DNA of 64,000 nucleotides, taken from Arthrobacter sp. SDTb3-6 (GTDB lineage: Bacteria; Actinomycetota; Actinomycetes; Actinomycetales; Micrococcaceae). A program made the position numbers and the translations under genes. How positions within the stretch are numbered: the stretch's first letter is position 1; every line of letters starts with the position of its first letter. Below, piece by piece: positions 26,617 through 35,857 of the stretch. The stretch spans positions 1-64,000 of the forward strand of contig NZ_JAAMFN010000003.1 of assembly GCF_013376095.1 (NCBI RefSeq), given 5' to 3'. The notes beneath the pieces are model-generated. The model was not told where the DNA came from and did not search any database. It saw only the letters and a program-made list of their open reading frames with translations.

Positions 26617-27936
26617 CTAGCGGGCCACCATGCCCCTGGCCGCCTTGGCCTCCAGCACCAGCAGTGCGGCAGCGTCAATCTTGCGGGCAAACGCAGGGTC
26701 CGCCTGCGCGGCGTCCACCATGCCCTGGTACATGGCCGGCGCCACGGCCTGGTCGGTGCACAGGACCATGGTGCCGCCGGCGTTGATGAAGTCCACGCCG
26801 CGCCGGGACACCGGCACGGCGGCCACCTGGCGGGCGTCGCAGATGTCGTCGCTGACGATGATGCCGTTGAAGCCAAGGTCACCGCGGACCATGCCCTGGA
26901 CAACCACGTGGGAAAACGGGCCCAGGTCCTGCGTGTCAATTTTCGGGTAGTAGGCGTTGGAGACCATCAGCCACGGCACGCCGGCGTCCACGGCATCGCG
27001 GAAGGGGGCCACATACGGGTCGTTGCGGACCGTGACGTTGTCCGTGACGCCCGCGGTCACGTCGGTGTTTCCGGTGACGCGCCCCAGGCCCGGGAAATGC
27101 TTCACCGTGGGGTCCACCCCGGCGGCCAGCATGCCACGGGCGAACGCAACGCCGTGGCTGGAGACGGTGCCGGGCGTGTACCCGTATTCGCGGCCAAATG
27201 CGCCAATCGGGGCGTTCTGCGGCGCGAACGCGGGCGACGGCACGGTGTCCAGGACAGGGGCCAGGTTGACATTGACGCCGGCGGCGGCCAGCTGGCGCCC
27301 CCAGCGTGTGGCATCCGCCTGCAGCGTGGCCGGTGCGAGCTGTCCCTGTTCGATGGCCTGCGGGATGGCGTCGAAGCCGGGCCCCTGCATGATCTGCACA
27401 AACCCGCCTTCCTGGTCGGTCGCCACAAAGGGGCGGACCCCCAGCTCGAGCCCGTGCCCCGCGGCGGTGGCGACCACCGACGCGATGGCGTCCACACCGG
27501 CGGTGCTGCGTCCCTTCATGAACACATTGCCCACGTGCAGCGACTCGAGCACGTAGGTGGACTGCGGATCGGCACCGGTCACGGGCGTGGACACCATGAA
27601 CGCCTGGCCCACTCGCTGGCCGAGTGTCATCGCGGCCAGTTTTTGCCGGGCCAGGTCCTTCGCCGGGGCGGACGACGGCGGCGCCTGTGTTGCGCTGGCA
27701 GGCGGCGGCGCCGCCGTGGCCGGCACGGAGGCGGTTGCGGTTCCTCCGCGACCGGCTGTGGAGGGGCCGGCCGTGGGCGTTGCGGAAGGCGGGGCGGTTG
27801 TCGGTGACGCGGAGGACGGCGCGGGTGCCGGCGTCGTGCGTGGCGGGGAGGAGAAGGTCAGGACCATGACAACAACGACTCCCAGGACGGCGGCGGACAC
27901 GCCGATCCCCCACCAGTGGCGCGCCCCCAGAGCCAT
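26617..27936 (-). CDS. Secreted glycoside hydrolase family 3 (NagZ-like)
   Basis: A 439-residue exported enzyme. One N-terminal membrane segment (about residues 8-28) is followed by a Pro/Ala/Ser/Thr linker to about residue 90 and then the GH3 barrel. The family motif KHFPGLGRVTGNTD is present, and the nucleophile is probably in GIIVSDD. Relatives remove beta-N-acetylhexosamine, often from peptidoglycan fragments. The loop differs from E. coli NagZ (KHFPGHG), as in other Gram-positive members. It lies between ctaG-like and ssrA genes, and the stop is 74 bp before the tmRNA 5' end. Confidence 0.87.
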   Translation of the reverse strand: MALGARHWWGIGVSAAVLGVVVVMVLTFSSPPRTTPAPAPSSASPTTAPPSATPTAGPSTAGRGGTATASVPATAAPPPASATQAPPSSAPAKDLARQKLAAMTLGQRVGQAFMVSTPVTGADPQSTYVLESLHVGNVFMKGRSTAGVDAIASVVATAAGHGLELGVRPFVATDQEGGFVQIMQGPGFDAIPQAIEQGQLAPATLQADATRWGRQLAAAGVNVNLAPVLDTVPSPAFAPQNAPIGAFGREYGYTPGTVSSHGVAFARGMLAAGVDPTVKHFPGLGRVTGNTDVTAGVTDNVTVRNDPYVAPFRDAVDAGVPWLMVSNAYYPKIDTQDLGPFSHVVVQGMVRGDLGFNGIIVSDDICDARQVAAVPVSRRGVDFINAGGTMVLCTDQAVAPAMYQGMVDAAQADPAFARKIDAAALLVLEAKAARGMVAR

Positions 27937-27940
27937 GGCG

Positions 27941-28822
27941 TCAGTCCCTCAGGTGGAGGTGGGCGGCGTTCAGCTCATCCATTTGCTCATCGGTGAGCTC
28001 GTCGAGAATTTTGCGTTCACCCTTGTCCGACTTTGAAAACCGGACAAAGAGCAGGATCATGACCGGCAGGTCCATGATTTCGGCAATGAACCACAGGAAG
28101 TCCCCGCCCAGCTGCTGGTCGCGAAGGGCACCGGGGAACCAGGCGGGCACCGGCCCGGACAGGGCGCCGGCACCGTCGAAGATGGTAGGCACCAGGCGCA
28201 TGATGAGCCCCGGGGCTGCGTCCCCCAGCAGCTCGATGAAGGCAAACACAAACTCGAGCATGATCAGGGCCGTGCTGACCCGGGTTTTCTCCTCGACCAT
28301 GGGCAGCACCATGAGCAGCCCCAGCAACGGCATGGCGAGGGTCAGCAGGCCTTCCAGCAGGGGGCTCACCCGGGAAATGCCGGCCAGCGGGGTCAGCATC
28401 ATGGACAGGACCACCAGGCCCGCCACCGGTGCCACGGCACTGTTGCCGAACAGTTTCATGGGGCCGCGGGACACGGTGGCGAGGAAGGTCCGCAGGCGTC
28501 CCGGGCGGACCGTCTGGCGGGCCAGGCCCACCGGAAGGCCGAGTGCCAGGCCCGCCGGGACCACAAAGACCATCATGGCGATGCGGACGGAAAACGCCCA
28601 GCGCAGCTGGGGCGAATACGTGCCCAGGAAGCCAAAGTTGACGAACGCGTACAGGCCCAGGCCCAGCACATAGAAGCACGCCGCACGCCAGGTCGGCCAG
28701 CGGACGCCGGCGGCGGCTGCGCGCGCCAGTCCCCAGGCGTAGAGGCCGCCGGCGGCAACGATCAGGGCCAGGGCCCACAGGTCCAGGCTCCAGGTGCCAA
28801 GGAAAACGCCCCACGGTGGCAT
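27941..28822 (-). CDS. CtaG-like cytochrome c oxidase assembly protein
   Basis: A 293-residue membrane protein with about nine hydrophobic segments, in the layout of the Caa3_CtaG family, and an acidic C-terminal tail ending in DELTDEQMDELNAAHLHL. The usual histidine-rich loop of CtaG (HMVQH-like) is not evident where SVRIAMM stands, so copper-related function is uncertain. It starts 3 nt after the smpB stop and is probably cotranscribed. Confidence 0.65.
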   Translation of the reverse strand: MPPWGVFLGTWSLDLWALALIVAAGGLYAWGLARAAAAGVRWPTWRAACFYVLGLGLYAFVNFGFLGTYSPQLRWAFSVRIAMMVFVVPAGLALGLPVGLARQTVRPGRLRTFLATVSRGPMKLFGNSAVAPVAGLVVLSMMLTPLAGISRVSPLLEGLLTLAMPLLGLLMVLPMVEEKTRVSTALIMLEFVFAFIELLGDAAPGLIMRLVPTIFDGAGALSGPVPAWFPGALRDQQLGGDFLWFIAEIMDLPVMILLFVRFSKSDKGERKILDELTDEQMDELNAAHLHLRD

Positions 28823-28825
28823 CGG

Positions 28826-29296
28826 CTAGCCGCGGTTCTTCTCGCGCATGGCCCGCAGCGCCTCGCGGTTGTCCTGCTTTTCGCGCAGTGACTGGCGTTT
28901 GTCGTAGTCCTTCTTGCCCCGGGCAATGGCAATTTCCACCTTGGCCCGGCTGTCCAGGAAGTACAGCTGGAGCGGCACAATGGTGAATCCGGATTCCCGG
29001 GTCTTGTGTGCGATCTTCTCCAGTTCCTCGCGGTGCAGCAGGAGCTTGCGGCGGCGCCGGGCCGTATGGTTGGTCCAGCTGCCGTTGAGGTACTCGGGGA
29101 TGTAGACGGCCTCCAGCCAGAGTTCGTCGTTGTAGAAGGTGGCAAAGCCGTCCACGAGGGAGGCCCGGCCTTCCCGCAGCGACTTGACCTCGGTGCCCAT
29201 CAGGACCAGCCCTGCCTCATAGGTGTCCAGGATGTGGTAGTCGTGCCGGGCCTTGCGATTGGTGGCCACAACCTTCAGGCCACTTTCCTTGGGCAC
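28826..29296 (-). CDS. smpB: SsrA-binding protein
   Basis: A 156-residue SmpB with the OB-fold core, [20 protein letters not shown] and [18 protein letters not shown], and the basic C-terminal tail ending AMREKNRG that enters the mRNA channel. It is essential for tmRNA rescue. The position after ftsEX and near ssrA matches other actinobacteria. The remaining 120 bp up to the M23 gene shows no other feature. Confidence 0.97.
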   Translation of the reverse strand: MPKESGLKVVATNRKARHDYHILDTYEAGLVLMGTEVKSLREGRASLVDGFATFYNDELWLEAVYIPEYLNGSWTNHTARRRRKLLLHREELEKIAHKTRESGFTIVPLQLYFLDSRAKVEIAIARGKKDYDKRQSLREKQDNREALRAMREKNRG

Positions 29297-29415
29297 TGTA
29301 CGGCTCCTTCACGGGTGGTTCGGCACTGCCTGTGCGGTGCGCCCTCTAGTCTAGCAACTTTGGCCGTGCGAAAATTTGACGCCGTGCACACTCGCCCGGC
29401 ACCGGCGTCCTTGCA

Positions 29416-30858
29416 CTACAGCAGCGTCATGGGGTCCACGGCAACGCCGTTGAGCCACGTTTCAAAGTGGGCGTGGCAGCCGGTGGAGTTTCCGGTCCCG
29501 CCGGAGATGGCGATGAGCTGTCCGCGGTTCACGTGCTGGCCGGCGGAAACCTGCACCGAGGTGTTGTGGTAGTAGGCGGTCAGCAGGGCATTGCCTTGGA
29601 TGACGCCGTGGGAGATCTTCACGCCGTTGCCGCCTCCCCACACGTCCCAGCCGGCGAAGACAACGGTTCCGGCCGCCGCCGCGTAGACGGGCGTGCCGCA
29701 GGGGGCGCCGAAGTCGATGCCGGTGTGGACGTACCCGCCGGTGCCGTAAAAGTCGATGGTCCCCGGCGGGGTCTGGCGCCAGCCGAAGCCGGAGGTAATG
29801 GGGACGGAGCTGGCGAAGGGGTGCTGCAGGCCAAAGGCCGACGGGTTGCCCGGTGCCGGCGGCACGTAGGGCGGAGGGACAAAGTTGTTGTCGCCCGCAG
29901 CCTTCGCCGCGGCCGCCTGCTGGCGGGCAAGGCGCTCGGCTGCCGCCTTGGCGGCCGCCGCGGCAGCCTCGCGTTCCTTGCGCTGGCGTTCGGCGATCTG
30001 GGCAGCCACCGTGTCCTGCTGCTTCTTCACCGCCGCAACCTTCGCCTGGATCTGCGGCTTCTGCTTTTCCAGCCTGGCGTTGATGGCCGCCGAATCGCTG
30101 ATCAGCTTGTCCACCGCGGACTTCTTCGCCGCAGCCTCGTCGCGGGCGGCCTGCTCGGCCACAAGGGCCGCATCCGCCCGCACCTTCAGGTCCTTGATCT
30201 CGGCCTCGACGGCCGCCAGCCGGGCCTGCGCGTTTTGGTTCGTGGCCCTTTGGCTGGTCAGCTGTGCCAGCGCCGCATTCTGGCTGCGCATGGCCTGCTC
30301 GGCCAGGTCGATCGAGTTGGCCAGATCCTCGGAGGTGCCCGCGCCAAGGACCAGTGCCAGGTTGGCGGGGATGCCGCCAGCCTTGTAGGACTGCGCGGCG
30401 ATCTGCCCGATCATGCTCTTGGCTTCCGCCTGTTTCTTCGAATCCAGAGCGATCTGGGCGGTGATCCTGTCCTTGCCGGCCTGTGCCAGTTCTATGCGTG
30501 CCGCGAGGGAGCCGACCAGCTCGGTGGCCGCACCCACGCGGTTTTGGGCGTCCATGAGGGCTGCCTGCGCACCGGGCAGCCGGCCCTGGTACATGACAAG
30601 GTCCGAGGCGGACTTTGCCAGCCCTGCGTCAACGAATTCGAGGGCGGAGGCGGCATCGGCGGCCTGCTGCTTCAGCGCGGCTGCCTGGTCGTCGAGCTTG
30701 TCTGCGTGCGCGGCCGGAACCACGCCCAGCAGCCCGGCCACCAGCACGGCCGCCAGCCCCGCGCCGAGGCAGCGGGCGACGGCGCGCCCCGTTGTCCGGC
30801 GTCGCAGCGGCCCGGCCGGGCCTGCTGCCACGCTTCCCCCGGAAGACAACGAATCCAT
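29416..30858 (-). CDS. M23 family peptidoglycan endopeptidase with coiled coil (EnvC/FtsX-linked)
   Basis: A 480-residue secreted hydrolase. A signal segment at about residues 28-50 is followed by a long Ala/Gln/Lys-rich coiled coil (about 50-340) and a LytM/M23 domain. Zinc ligands are visible in HTGIDFGAP and CHAHFE (HxH), with KISHG between them. The ATG at 30858 has AAGGAG upstream; the frame is open further but overlaps ftsX. Following ftsE-ftsX on the same strand, it is likely to be the hydrolase activated by FtsEX at the septum, comparable in arrangement to EnvC or PcsB. Confidence 0.9.
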   Translation of the reverse strand: MDSLSSGGSVAAGPAGPLRRRTTGRAVARCLGAGLAAVLVAGLLGVVPAAHADKLDDQAAALKQQAADAASALEFVDAGLAKSASDLVMYQGRLPGAQAALMDAQNRVGAATELVGSLAARIELAQAGKDRITAQIALDSKKQAEAKSMIGQIAAQSYKAGGIPANLALVLGAGTSEDLANSIDLAEQAMRSQNAALAQLTSQRATNQNAQARLAAVEAEIKDLKVRADAALVAEQAARDEAAAKKSAVDKLISDSAAINARLEKQKPQIQAKVAAVKKQQDTVAAQIAERQRKEREAAAAAAKAAAERLARQQAAAAKAAGDNNFVPPPYVPPAPGNPSAFGLQHPFASSVPITSGFGWRQTPPGTIDFYGTGGYVHTGIDFGAPCGTPVYAAAAGTVVFAGWDVWGGGNGVKISHGVIQGNALLTAYYHNTSVQVSAGQHVNRGQLIAISGGTGNSTGCHAHFETWLNGVAVDPMTLL

Positions 30859-30934
30859 GCTCAAACAGCTCCTTGCATCGTGGCGCTTGGGACGTGGGGC
30901 CGGACGGGCAGTGATGGGACCCGTCGGGCGTGAA

Positions 30935-31849
30935 TCAAACCTTGAGGTTCTTTCGCAGTGAGACCGCCGACGCGATGCCGGCCAGCACCACGCCCAGCAC
31001 AATCAGGACAGGGTAGATCACCAGGGCCTGGGTGGTGGAAATGATGGGCGTGCCGCTGTTTCCGCCGGCCAGGTAGCGACCCAGGAAGAATTCCACGATC
31101 GACCACACCGCCCCGGAGGCAAGCAGTGCCCCGATCGTGGCGGCGATCACCCCCTCAAGCACAAACGGCAGCTGAATCACCGTCTTGGACGCGCCCACCA
31201 GCCTCATGATGTCGATTTCCTTGGCGCGCGACTGGGCGGAGAGCCTGATGGTGGTGGCAATGAGCAGGGCCGCGCAGACAATCATCAGCACCGCAACGCC
31301 CACCGCAACGATCGTCGCAATGTTCATCCACGAAAACAGCGATTCGAGCACCTTGCGCTGGTCCACCACCGAATCCACCCCGGGCGTGGCGGAGAAGGAC
31401 TCGTTGATGATCTGGTACTTTTCGGGGTCCGTCAGCTTGATCCGGAACGAGGACGGCAGGTTGCCGGCCTCCACCGAGTCCACCATGGGTGAGTTGGCGA
31501 ACTGCTCCTTGAAGTGGACCAGGGCCTCCGCCTGGCTTTCAAACGTCCACTTTTCCACGTATGGCTTGACGGCGGGCGAGTCCAGCATGGCCTCGATGGT
31601 CTTCTTCTGGCCGTCGGTAACGGGGCCGGAGACACAGTTGGCATTGGTGGGCACGTCGTTGCACAGGTAGATGGTGACCTGGACCTTGTCATACCAATAC
31701 CCCTTCAGCTGGCCGATCTGCAGCTGCAGGACCCCGGCCGCGCCAACGAAGGTCAGGGACACGAAGGTCACCAAAATGACGGAGATGACCATGGTCAGGT
31801 TGCGGCGCAGCCCGCTGCCGAGCTCGCTGAGGATGAAGGCAAGTCTCAT
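30935..31849 (-). CDS. ftsX: Cell division protein FtsX
   Basis: A 304-residue permease-like protein with one N-terminal helix (about 20-45), a large extracytoplasmic domain (about 45-170) and three C-terminal helices. The motif EIDIMRLVGAS between helices is typical. It couples FtsE ATPase activity to a periplasmic or external hydrolase, probably the M23 protein encoded next. The ATG overlaps the ftsE stop (ATGA). Confidence 0.95.
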   Translation of the reverse strand: MRLAFILSELGSGLRRNLTMVISVILVTFVSLTFVGAAGVLQLQIGQLKGYWYDKVQVTIYLCNDVPTNANCVSGPVTDGQKKTIEAMLDSPAVKPYVEKWTFESQAEALVHFKEQFANSPMVDSVEAGNLPSSFRIKLTDPEKYQIINESFSATPGVDSVVDQRKVLESLFSWMNIATIVAVGVAVLMIVCAALLIATTIRLSAQSRAKEIDIMRLVGASKTVIQLPFVLEGVIAATIGALLASGAVWSIVEFFLGRYLAGGNSGTPIISTTQALVIYPVLIVLGVVLAGIASAVSLRKNLKV

Positions 31850-32760
31850 GGCTGGACCCCGTTCCGGGTGGATTCTTCGGCGTTTCCGGCCGGGTACACG
31901 CGGCCCCTGTTGCGCTCAAGCCGGGGCGGCATCGCTTCGTCCGCAGCGTCGCCGGCTGCCGCCGCGGCACTCACGGCGCGCTGGCGGCGGGTCTGGGGTG
32001 CGTCGTCGTCCACGGCGGGCACGACGCCGGACGCGTCGCCGGACGCTTCCGGCGCGGCGGCGGGAATGATCGGGAGCATGGACGTGTACTGGGCGCGGGC
32101 CTCGTCACGCACCACCCTGCCGAGGCGCAGTTCGATGACGCGCTTGCGCATCGAGTTGACGATGTCGTCATCGTGGGTGGCCATGACCACGGTGGTGCCG
32201 TTTTGGTTGATCTTGTCCAGGATTTCCATGATGCCGGCGCTTGTCGTGGGGTCAAGGTTGCCGGTGGGTTCGTCCGCCAGCAGGATGCCGGGCTGGTTGA
32301 CGATAGCACGGGCGATGGCCACGCGCTGCTGCTCGCCGCCGGAAAGTTCGGTGGGCAGGCGCCGCTCCTTGCCTTCGAGCCCGACGAGTTCGAGGACGCG
32401 GGGAACCTCGGTGCGGATGGCGGCGCGGGACTTGCCGATCACCTGCATGGCGTAGGCGACGTTGGCGAAAACGGTCTTGGTGTTGATGAGGCGGAAGTCC
32501 TGGAACACGATGCCGATGCCCCGGCGGAACTTGGGCACGCGCCAGCTGGGCACGTTGGCCACATTTTGGCCTGCCACGTACACCTGGCCCTGCCCGGTCT
32601 TGTATTCACGCAGGACCAGGCGCAGGAACGTTGACTTCCCGGAGCCGGAGGAACCGACCAGGAACACAAACTCGCCGCGGTTGACCTCCAGCGAGACGTC
32701 ATCAAGGGCGGGTTTGCTTTTTCGGTCGTAAGCTATGCTCACATTTTCAAAACGAATCAT
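31846..32760 (-). CDS. ftsE: Cell division ATP-binding protein FtsE
   Basis: A 304-residue ABC ATPase: Walker A GSSGSGKST, signature LSGGEQQRVAIARA and Walker B ILLADEPTGNLD. Residues beyond about 225 form an extra Ala/Pro/acidic tail of some 75-80 residues, making it longer than the usual 225-230-residue FtsE. It is the first gene of the ftsE-ftsX-M23-smpB group and overlaps ftsX by 4 bp. Confidence 0.95.
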   Translation of the reverse strand: MIRFENVSIAYDRKSKPALDDVSLEVNRGEFVFLVGSSGSGKSTFLRLVLREYKTGQGQVYVAGQNVANVPSWRVPKFRRGIGIVFQDFRLINTKTVFANVAYAMQVIGKSRAAIRTEVPRVLELVGLEGKERRLPTELSGGEQQRVAIARAIVNQPGILLADEPTGNLDPTTSAGIMEILDKINQNGTTVVMATHDDDIVNSMRKRVIELRLGRVVRDEARAQYTSMLPIIPAAAPEASGDASGVVPAVDDDAPQTRRQRAVSAAAAAGDAADEAMPPRLERNRGRVYPAGNAEESTRNGVQP

Positions 32761-32934
32761 GGTTTTACGTTGCCCTTCCAGCGAACGGTACTGGCATGCC
32801 GGTGCCTGGGCTTGGGGTTGGGGAGGAAACCACCAGCGTATCGACTATAGGCGCCATTCCGCGCCTTTTTGCGCTCCTGCACGGTGTGTCGGGCAGGGGC
32901 CTGGCTGTGAAAGCCGGCGCCGGCCGTGGTTCCC

Positions 32935-34053
32935 CTACTGGTTTTCGGCGTTGCGGTTGTCCGCGCGCCAGCGGATGCCGGCGTCGATGAAGTCGTCAAT
33001 TTCGCCGTCCAGGACCGCGGCGGTGTTGCCAACCTCGTGCTCGGTGCGCAGGTCCTTGACCATCTGGTACGGGTTGAGCACGTAGGAGCGCATCTGGTCT
33101 CCCCAGGACGCCTTGACGTCGCCGGCCATGGCCTTCTTGGTGGCATCCTCCTCCGCCTTTTTCAGCAGCAGCAGGCGGGACTGGAGCACGCGCATGGCCG
33201 CGGCCCGGTTTTGGATCTGCGACTTTTCGTTTTGCATCGACACCACGGTGCCGGTGGGCAGGTGGGTCAGGCGGACGGCGGAGTCGGTGGTGTTGACCGA
33301 CTGCCCGCCGGGGCCGGAGGAGCGGAACACGTCCACGCGGATCTCGTTGTCGGGAATCTCGATGCTGTCGGTCTGTTCGATCAGCGGGATGACCTCGACG
33401 GCGGCAAAGGAGGTCTGGCGGCGGCCCTGGTTGTCGAACGGGCTGATGCGCACCAGCCGGTGCGTGCCGGCCTCCACGCTGAGCGTGCCGAAGGCGTAGG
33501 GCGCCTTGACCTCGAAGGTGGCGGACTTCAGCCCGGCCTCTTCCGCGTAGGAGGTGTCCAGGACCGCTGTGGGGTAGCCGTGGCGTTCGGCCCAGCGCAG
33601 GTACATGCGCAGCAGCATCTCGGCAAAGTCGGCCGCGTCCACGCCGCCGGCGCCGGAACGGATGGTCACCACGGCCTCGCGCTCGTCGTACTCCCCGGCC
33701 AGGAGCGTGACGATTTCCAGGTCCTTGAGCGACTTTTGCAGGGTGGGAAGTTCCTTGGCCGCCTCGGCGAGGGAATCGGCGTCGCCCTCTTCCTGGGCCA
33801 GTTCCACCAGGACTTCCAGGTCGTCGATGCGGGCCTCAAGCGTGCGCAGCTTCTCCAGCTTGGACTGGGCGTGGCTGAGCCGCGAGGTCACCTTTTGGGC
33901 CGCTGCCGGGTCGTCCCAGAGGTTGGGCAAACCTGCCTGGTCCGATAAATCCTCGATGTCCTCCAGCAGCTTGTCCACCTCGGACACCTGTTCGATGGAG
34001 ACGTAGGTGGCGCGCAGCGCCTTGATTTCTGCGGAAAAGTCGATCTCAGCCAT
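32935..34053 (-). CDS. prfB: Peptide chain release factor 2
   Basis: A 372-residue RF2. The codon-recognition tripeptide SPF is in RISPFDNQG, and the peptidyl-hydrolase GGQ is in [10 protein letters not shown]. The frame is continuous from ATG to stop, so the +1 programmed frameshift seen in many bacteria is absent. TAGGCT lies 8 nt before the ATG at 34053 and no RBS is seen, so the transcript is probably leaderless. A 174-bp gap with no visible feature separates it from ftsE. Confidence 0.96.
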   Translation of the reverse strand: MAEIDFSAEIKALRATYVSIEQVSEVDKLLEDIEDLSDQAGLPNLWDDPAAAQKVTSRLSHAQSKLEKLRTLEARIDDLEVLVELAQEEGDADSLAEAAKELPTLQKSLKDLEIVTLLAGEYDEREAVVTIRSGAGGVDAADFAEMLLRMYLRWAERHGYPTAVLDTSYAEEAGLKSATFEVKAPYAFGTLSVEAGTHRLVRISPFDNQGRRQTSFAAVEVIPLIEQTDSIEIPDNEIRVDVFRSSGPGGQSVNTTDSAVRLTHLPTGTVVSMQNEKSQIQNRAAAMRVLQSRLLLLKKAEEDATKKAMAGDVKASWGDQMRSYVLNPYQMVKDLRTEHEVGNTAAVLDGEIDDFIDAGIRWRADNRNAENQ

Positions 34054-34109
34054 GATGTTCAAGCCTACGGCATGCCCGGGGCTCCCCCGTCGGGCACCCC
34101 GCCCGGCCG

Positions 34110-34607
34110 TTACAGGACCAGGTGTGCCCGTGCCGTTCCGGTCACCGTCAGCCTGATCCCGTCCGGGACCAGGAAGTTGATGAACATCGGGTGCACGATG
34201 CCGGTCACGCGGACTTCGGCGGTCCGGCCGTCCGGCGTTCCAGTGCCCGCGGCCAGCTGTACGCCGGAGAGTGCACGGGGAACGTCGGCGCCGGAAAGGT
34301 ATTCAACGGCCGCTGCATTGATGCCGCGTCCCGTCAGCACCGTGCCGGGGGCGTTTTCCGCCGAGCCTCCGGCCAGGGTGAAGGTGTCTGCGGCCGCAAG
34401 TGCGGCGCCGTCAGCCAGGGAGAGCAGCCTTTTGTGGCCGATGTACAGGCTGGAGCCCGCCGCCACGACCGTCATGAGGAGCAGGGCAATCAGCACGTAG
34501 CCGATCATGAGCACCATGACATGGCCGTCCTGCTGCGGTGTGGCCCGGTCCCGGCGGTGCGGCCGGTGTTGGTCGGCAGGCCTGTCGTGAAGATTTGCCG
34601 GGGTCAC
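34110..34607 (-). CDS. TadE/G-like pilus assembly protein (Rv3654c type)
   Basis: A 165-residue protein with a basic N-terminus, one membrane helix (about 28-52) and an extracytoplasmic region containing [15 protein letters not shown], the TadG/DUF2134-like pattern. The GTG start overlaps the previous stop (GTGA). It is the last gene of the Tad operon. Such pseudopilins help assemble Flp pili; homologues near tadABC in mycobacteria have the same small size. Confidence 0.78.
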   Translation of the reverse strand: MTPANLHDRPADQHRPHRRDRATPQQDGHVMVLMIGYVLIALLLMTVVAAGSSLYIGHKRLLSLADGAALAAADTFTLAGGSAENAPGTVLTGRGINAAAVEYLSGADVPRALSGVQLAAGTGTPDGRTAEVRVTGIVHPMFINFLVPDGIRLTVTGTARAHLVL

Positions 34608-35056
34608 TTGAAGCGGCCCACCTTCTGCGCGGCCGAGGACTCCACCTCGGCGGCGGACAGCCGCGTTCCGGGGATGCCGCCCACCAGGGGAAGCTCCACA
34701 CGCAGGGTCACGTGCGCGCGCACCATGGTGCCCGGGGTGAGACAGCCGGCGTCACAGGAGATGGTGAGGGAGGCGTCGGCGGGGTCAAAGCCCATGTCGG
34801 TGACGGCCAGCGCCACCGCCGCTTCGGCGGCCTGCCGGGCGGCACCGGCGTCGGGCTGGAGGACAAACACCTTCGCGGCCTGGTCGGCGGCACCCACCAC
34901 AGCGTACGAACCGCCCTGCAGGGAACCCACGGTGAGGATCAGGTACGCCACCGGCACCATCAGCAGCACGGCCAGGAAGACGAACTCGACGACAGCGCTG
35001 CCCTGCTCCGCCGCTGCGCCCGTCGCGGACGGGCACTTATTTGTCGACGACGGCAT
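34604..35056 (-). CDS. tadE: TadE-family pseudopilin
   Basis: A 150-residue protein with the TadE helix EQGSAVVEFVFLAVLLMVPVA (about 18-45) after a short cytoplasmic stretch, and a C-terminal domain with two cysteines (SCDAGC) that could form a disulfide. It overlaps the preceding pseudopilin gene by 20 bp and the following one by 4 bp. Confidence 0.85.
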   Translation of the reverse strand: MPSSTNKCPSATGAAAEQGSAVVEFVFLAVLLMVPVAYLILTVGSLQGGSYAVVGAADQAAKVFVLQPDAGAARQAAEAAVALAVTDMGFDPADASLTISCDAGCLTPGTMVRAHVTLRVELPLVGGIPGTRLSAAEVESSAAQKVGRFK

Positions 35057-35438
35057 GGCCGCTCATTTCCAGTGTGCGTCCCGGCCCCCACAGTCCCATC
35101 AGCGGCAGCGGTGCCGTGACGGAAACCGTCAGGATGCGGACCCCGTTGGACGACGTCACGCCCGCGCTCACCTCACGGCTGTAGCCGTCGCCCAGGGCGG
35201 AACCGATCAGGAGGTCGGCGCGGTCCCGGGCATCCTGGGCGGTGCGGTCGGCGAGCGCGCCGTACCGTGCCGCGGACGATGCCGCATCGGCCACCGTGTT
35301 GCGCACATGCAGCACCAGTGCCAGCTGGAGCAGCGCCAGAAAAATGACTGTCACGATGGCGGAAACCAGCACAAAGTCGACCACCGCGGCACCGCGCTCC
35401 CCCGGGTGCCCGGTCGGCCCGGTCGGCCTGTGTGTCAG
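35037..35438 (-). CDS. TadE-like pseudopilin with probable CTG start
   Basis: About 133 residues. ERGAAVVDFVLVSAIVTVIF is a TadE-type membrane segment, and the rest matches the family (RNTVADAASSAARYG). The frame has no ATG, GTG or TTG upstream of the conserved ERG motif after the previous gene ends. A CTG at 35438 overlaps that gene's TGA stop (CTGA), the same geometry as the ATGA/GTGA couplings elsewhere in this operon. The first standard start is GTG at 35384, inside the conserved motif. The CTG start is inferred. Confidence 0.7.
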   Translation of the reverse strand: MTHRPTGPTGHPGERGAAVVDFVLVSAIVTVIFLALLQLALVLHVRNTVADAASSAARYGALADRTAQDARDRADLLIGSALGDGYSREVSAGVTSSNGVRILTVSVTAPLPLMGLWGPGRTLEMSGHAVVDK

Positions 35439-35698
35439 GGATGGACCTGGTCCATGGCTTCGTTGAACATCTTGGCCAAGGCCGGTCCGGCGATGGCGAG
35501 GAGCCCGGCGACGAGCACCGCCGACATCAAGGTGATCAGGACCCAGCCGGGAACGTCGCCGCGGGTCCTGCCGGCGGCCGGCCGGAGCCTGAAGTGCCGC
35601 GGCCCGGCCAGCCAGCCTGACAGCCAACGGGCCAGAAGGCGTTGCCCTGCCACCATGAGGGTGAGCGCTTGTCCGGCCAAAGGATGGATCTTTTCCAT
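35435..35698 (-). CDS. Flp-type pilin (DUF4244-like)
   Basis: An 87-residue small protein. A basic region is followed by RGDVPGWVLITLMSAVLVAG and a helix ending ALAKMFNEAMDQV, in the place where Flp/DUF4244 pilins carry their processing site (GDVPGWV) and hydrophobic helix. It is probably the main pilin. The ATG at 35698 has AGGGGA upstream. No prepilin peptidase gene is in the window. Confidence 0.75.
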   Translation of the reverse strand: MEKIHPLAGQALTLMVAGQRLLARWLSGWLAGPRHFRLRPAAGRTRGDVPGWVLITLMSAVLVAGLLAIAGPALAKMFNEAMDQVHP

Positions 35699-35857
35699 GG
35701 TGAGTCCCCTCGTTCTTGATTTCCCCATGCGGGTTTTCGTGCCGTATGTGTTCAAACCGGGTTTGTTCCTCATGTGCCGGTCCGTCGCAGCCCCGTCCGC
35801 CCCGCTCGCGCGGACGGACCGTGCGCGGCGGGTGCTGTGGCGGCTGGCCGGCAGGCA

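Noticed and set aside
32935-34053. Programmed frameshift in prfB
   Set aside because: The frame is open from start to stop and no in-frame TGA with a CTTTGA-type slip site is seen near the beginning.
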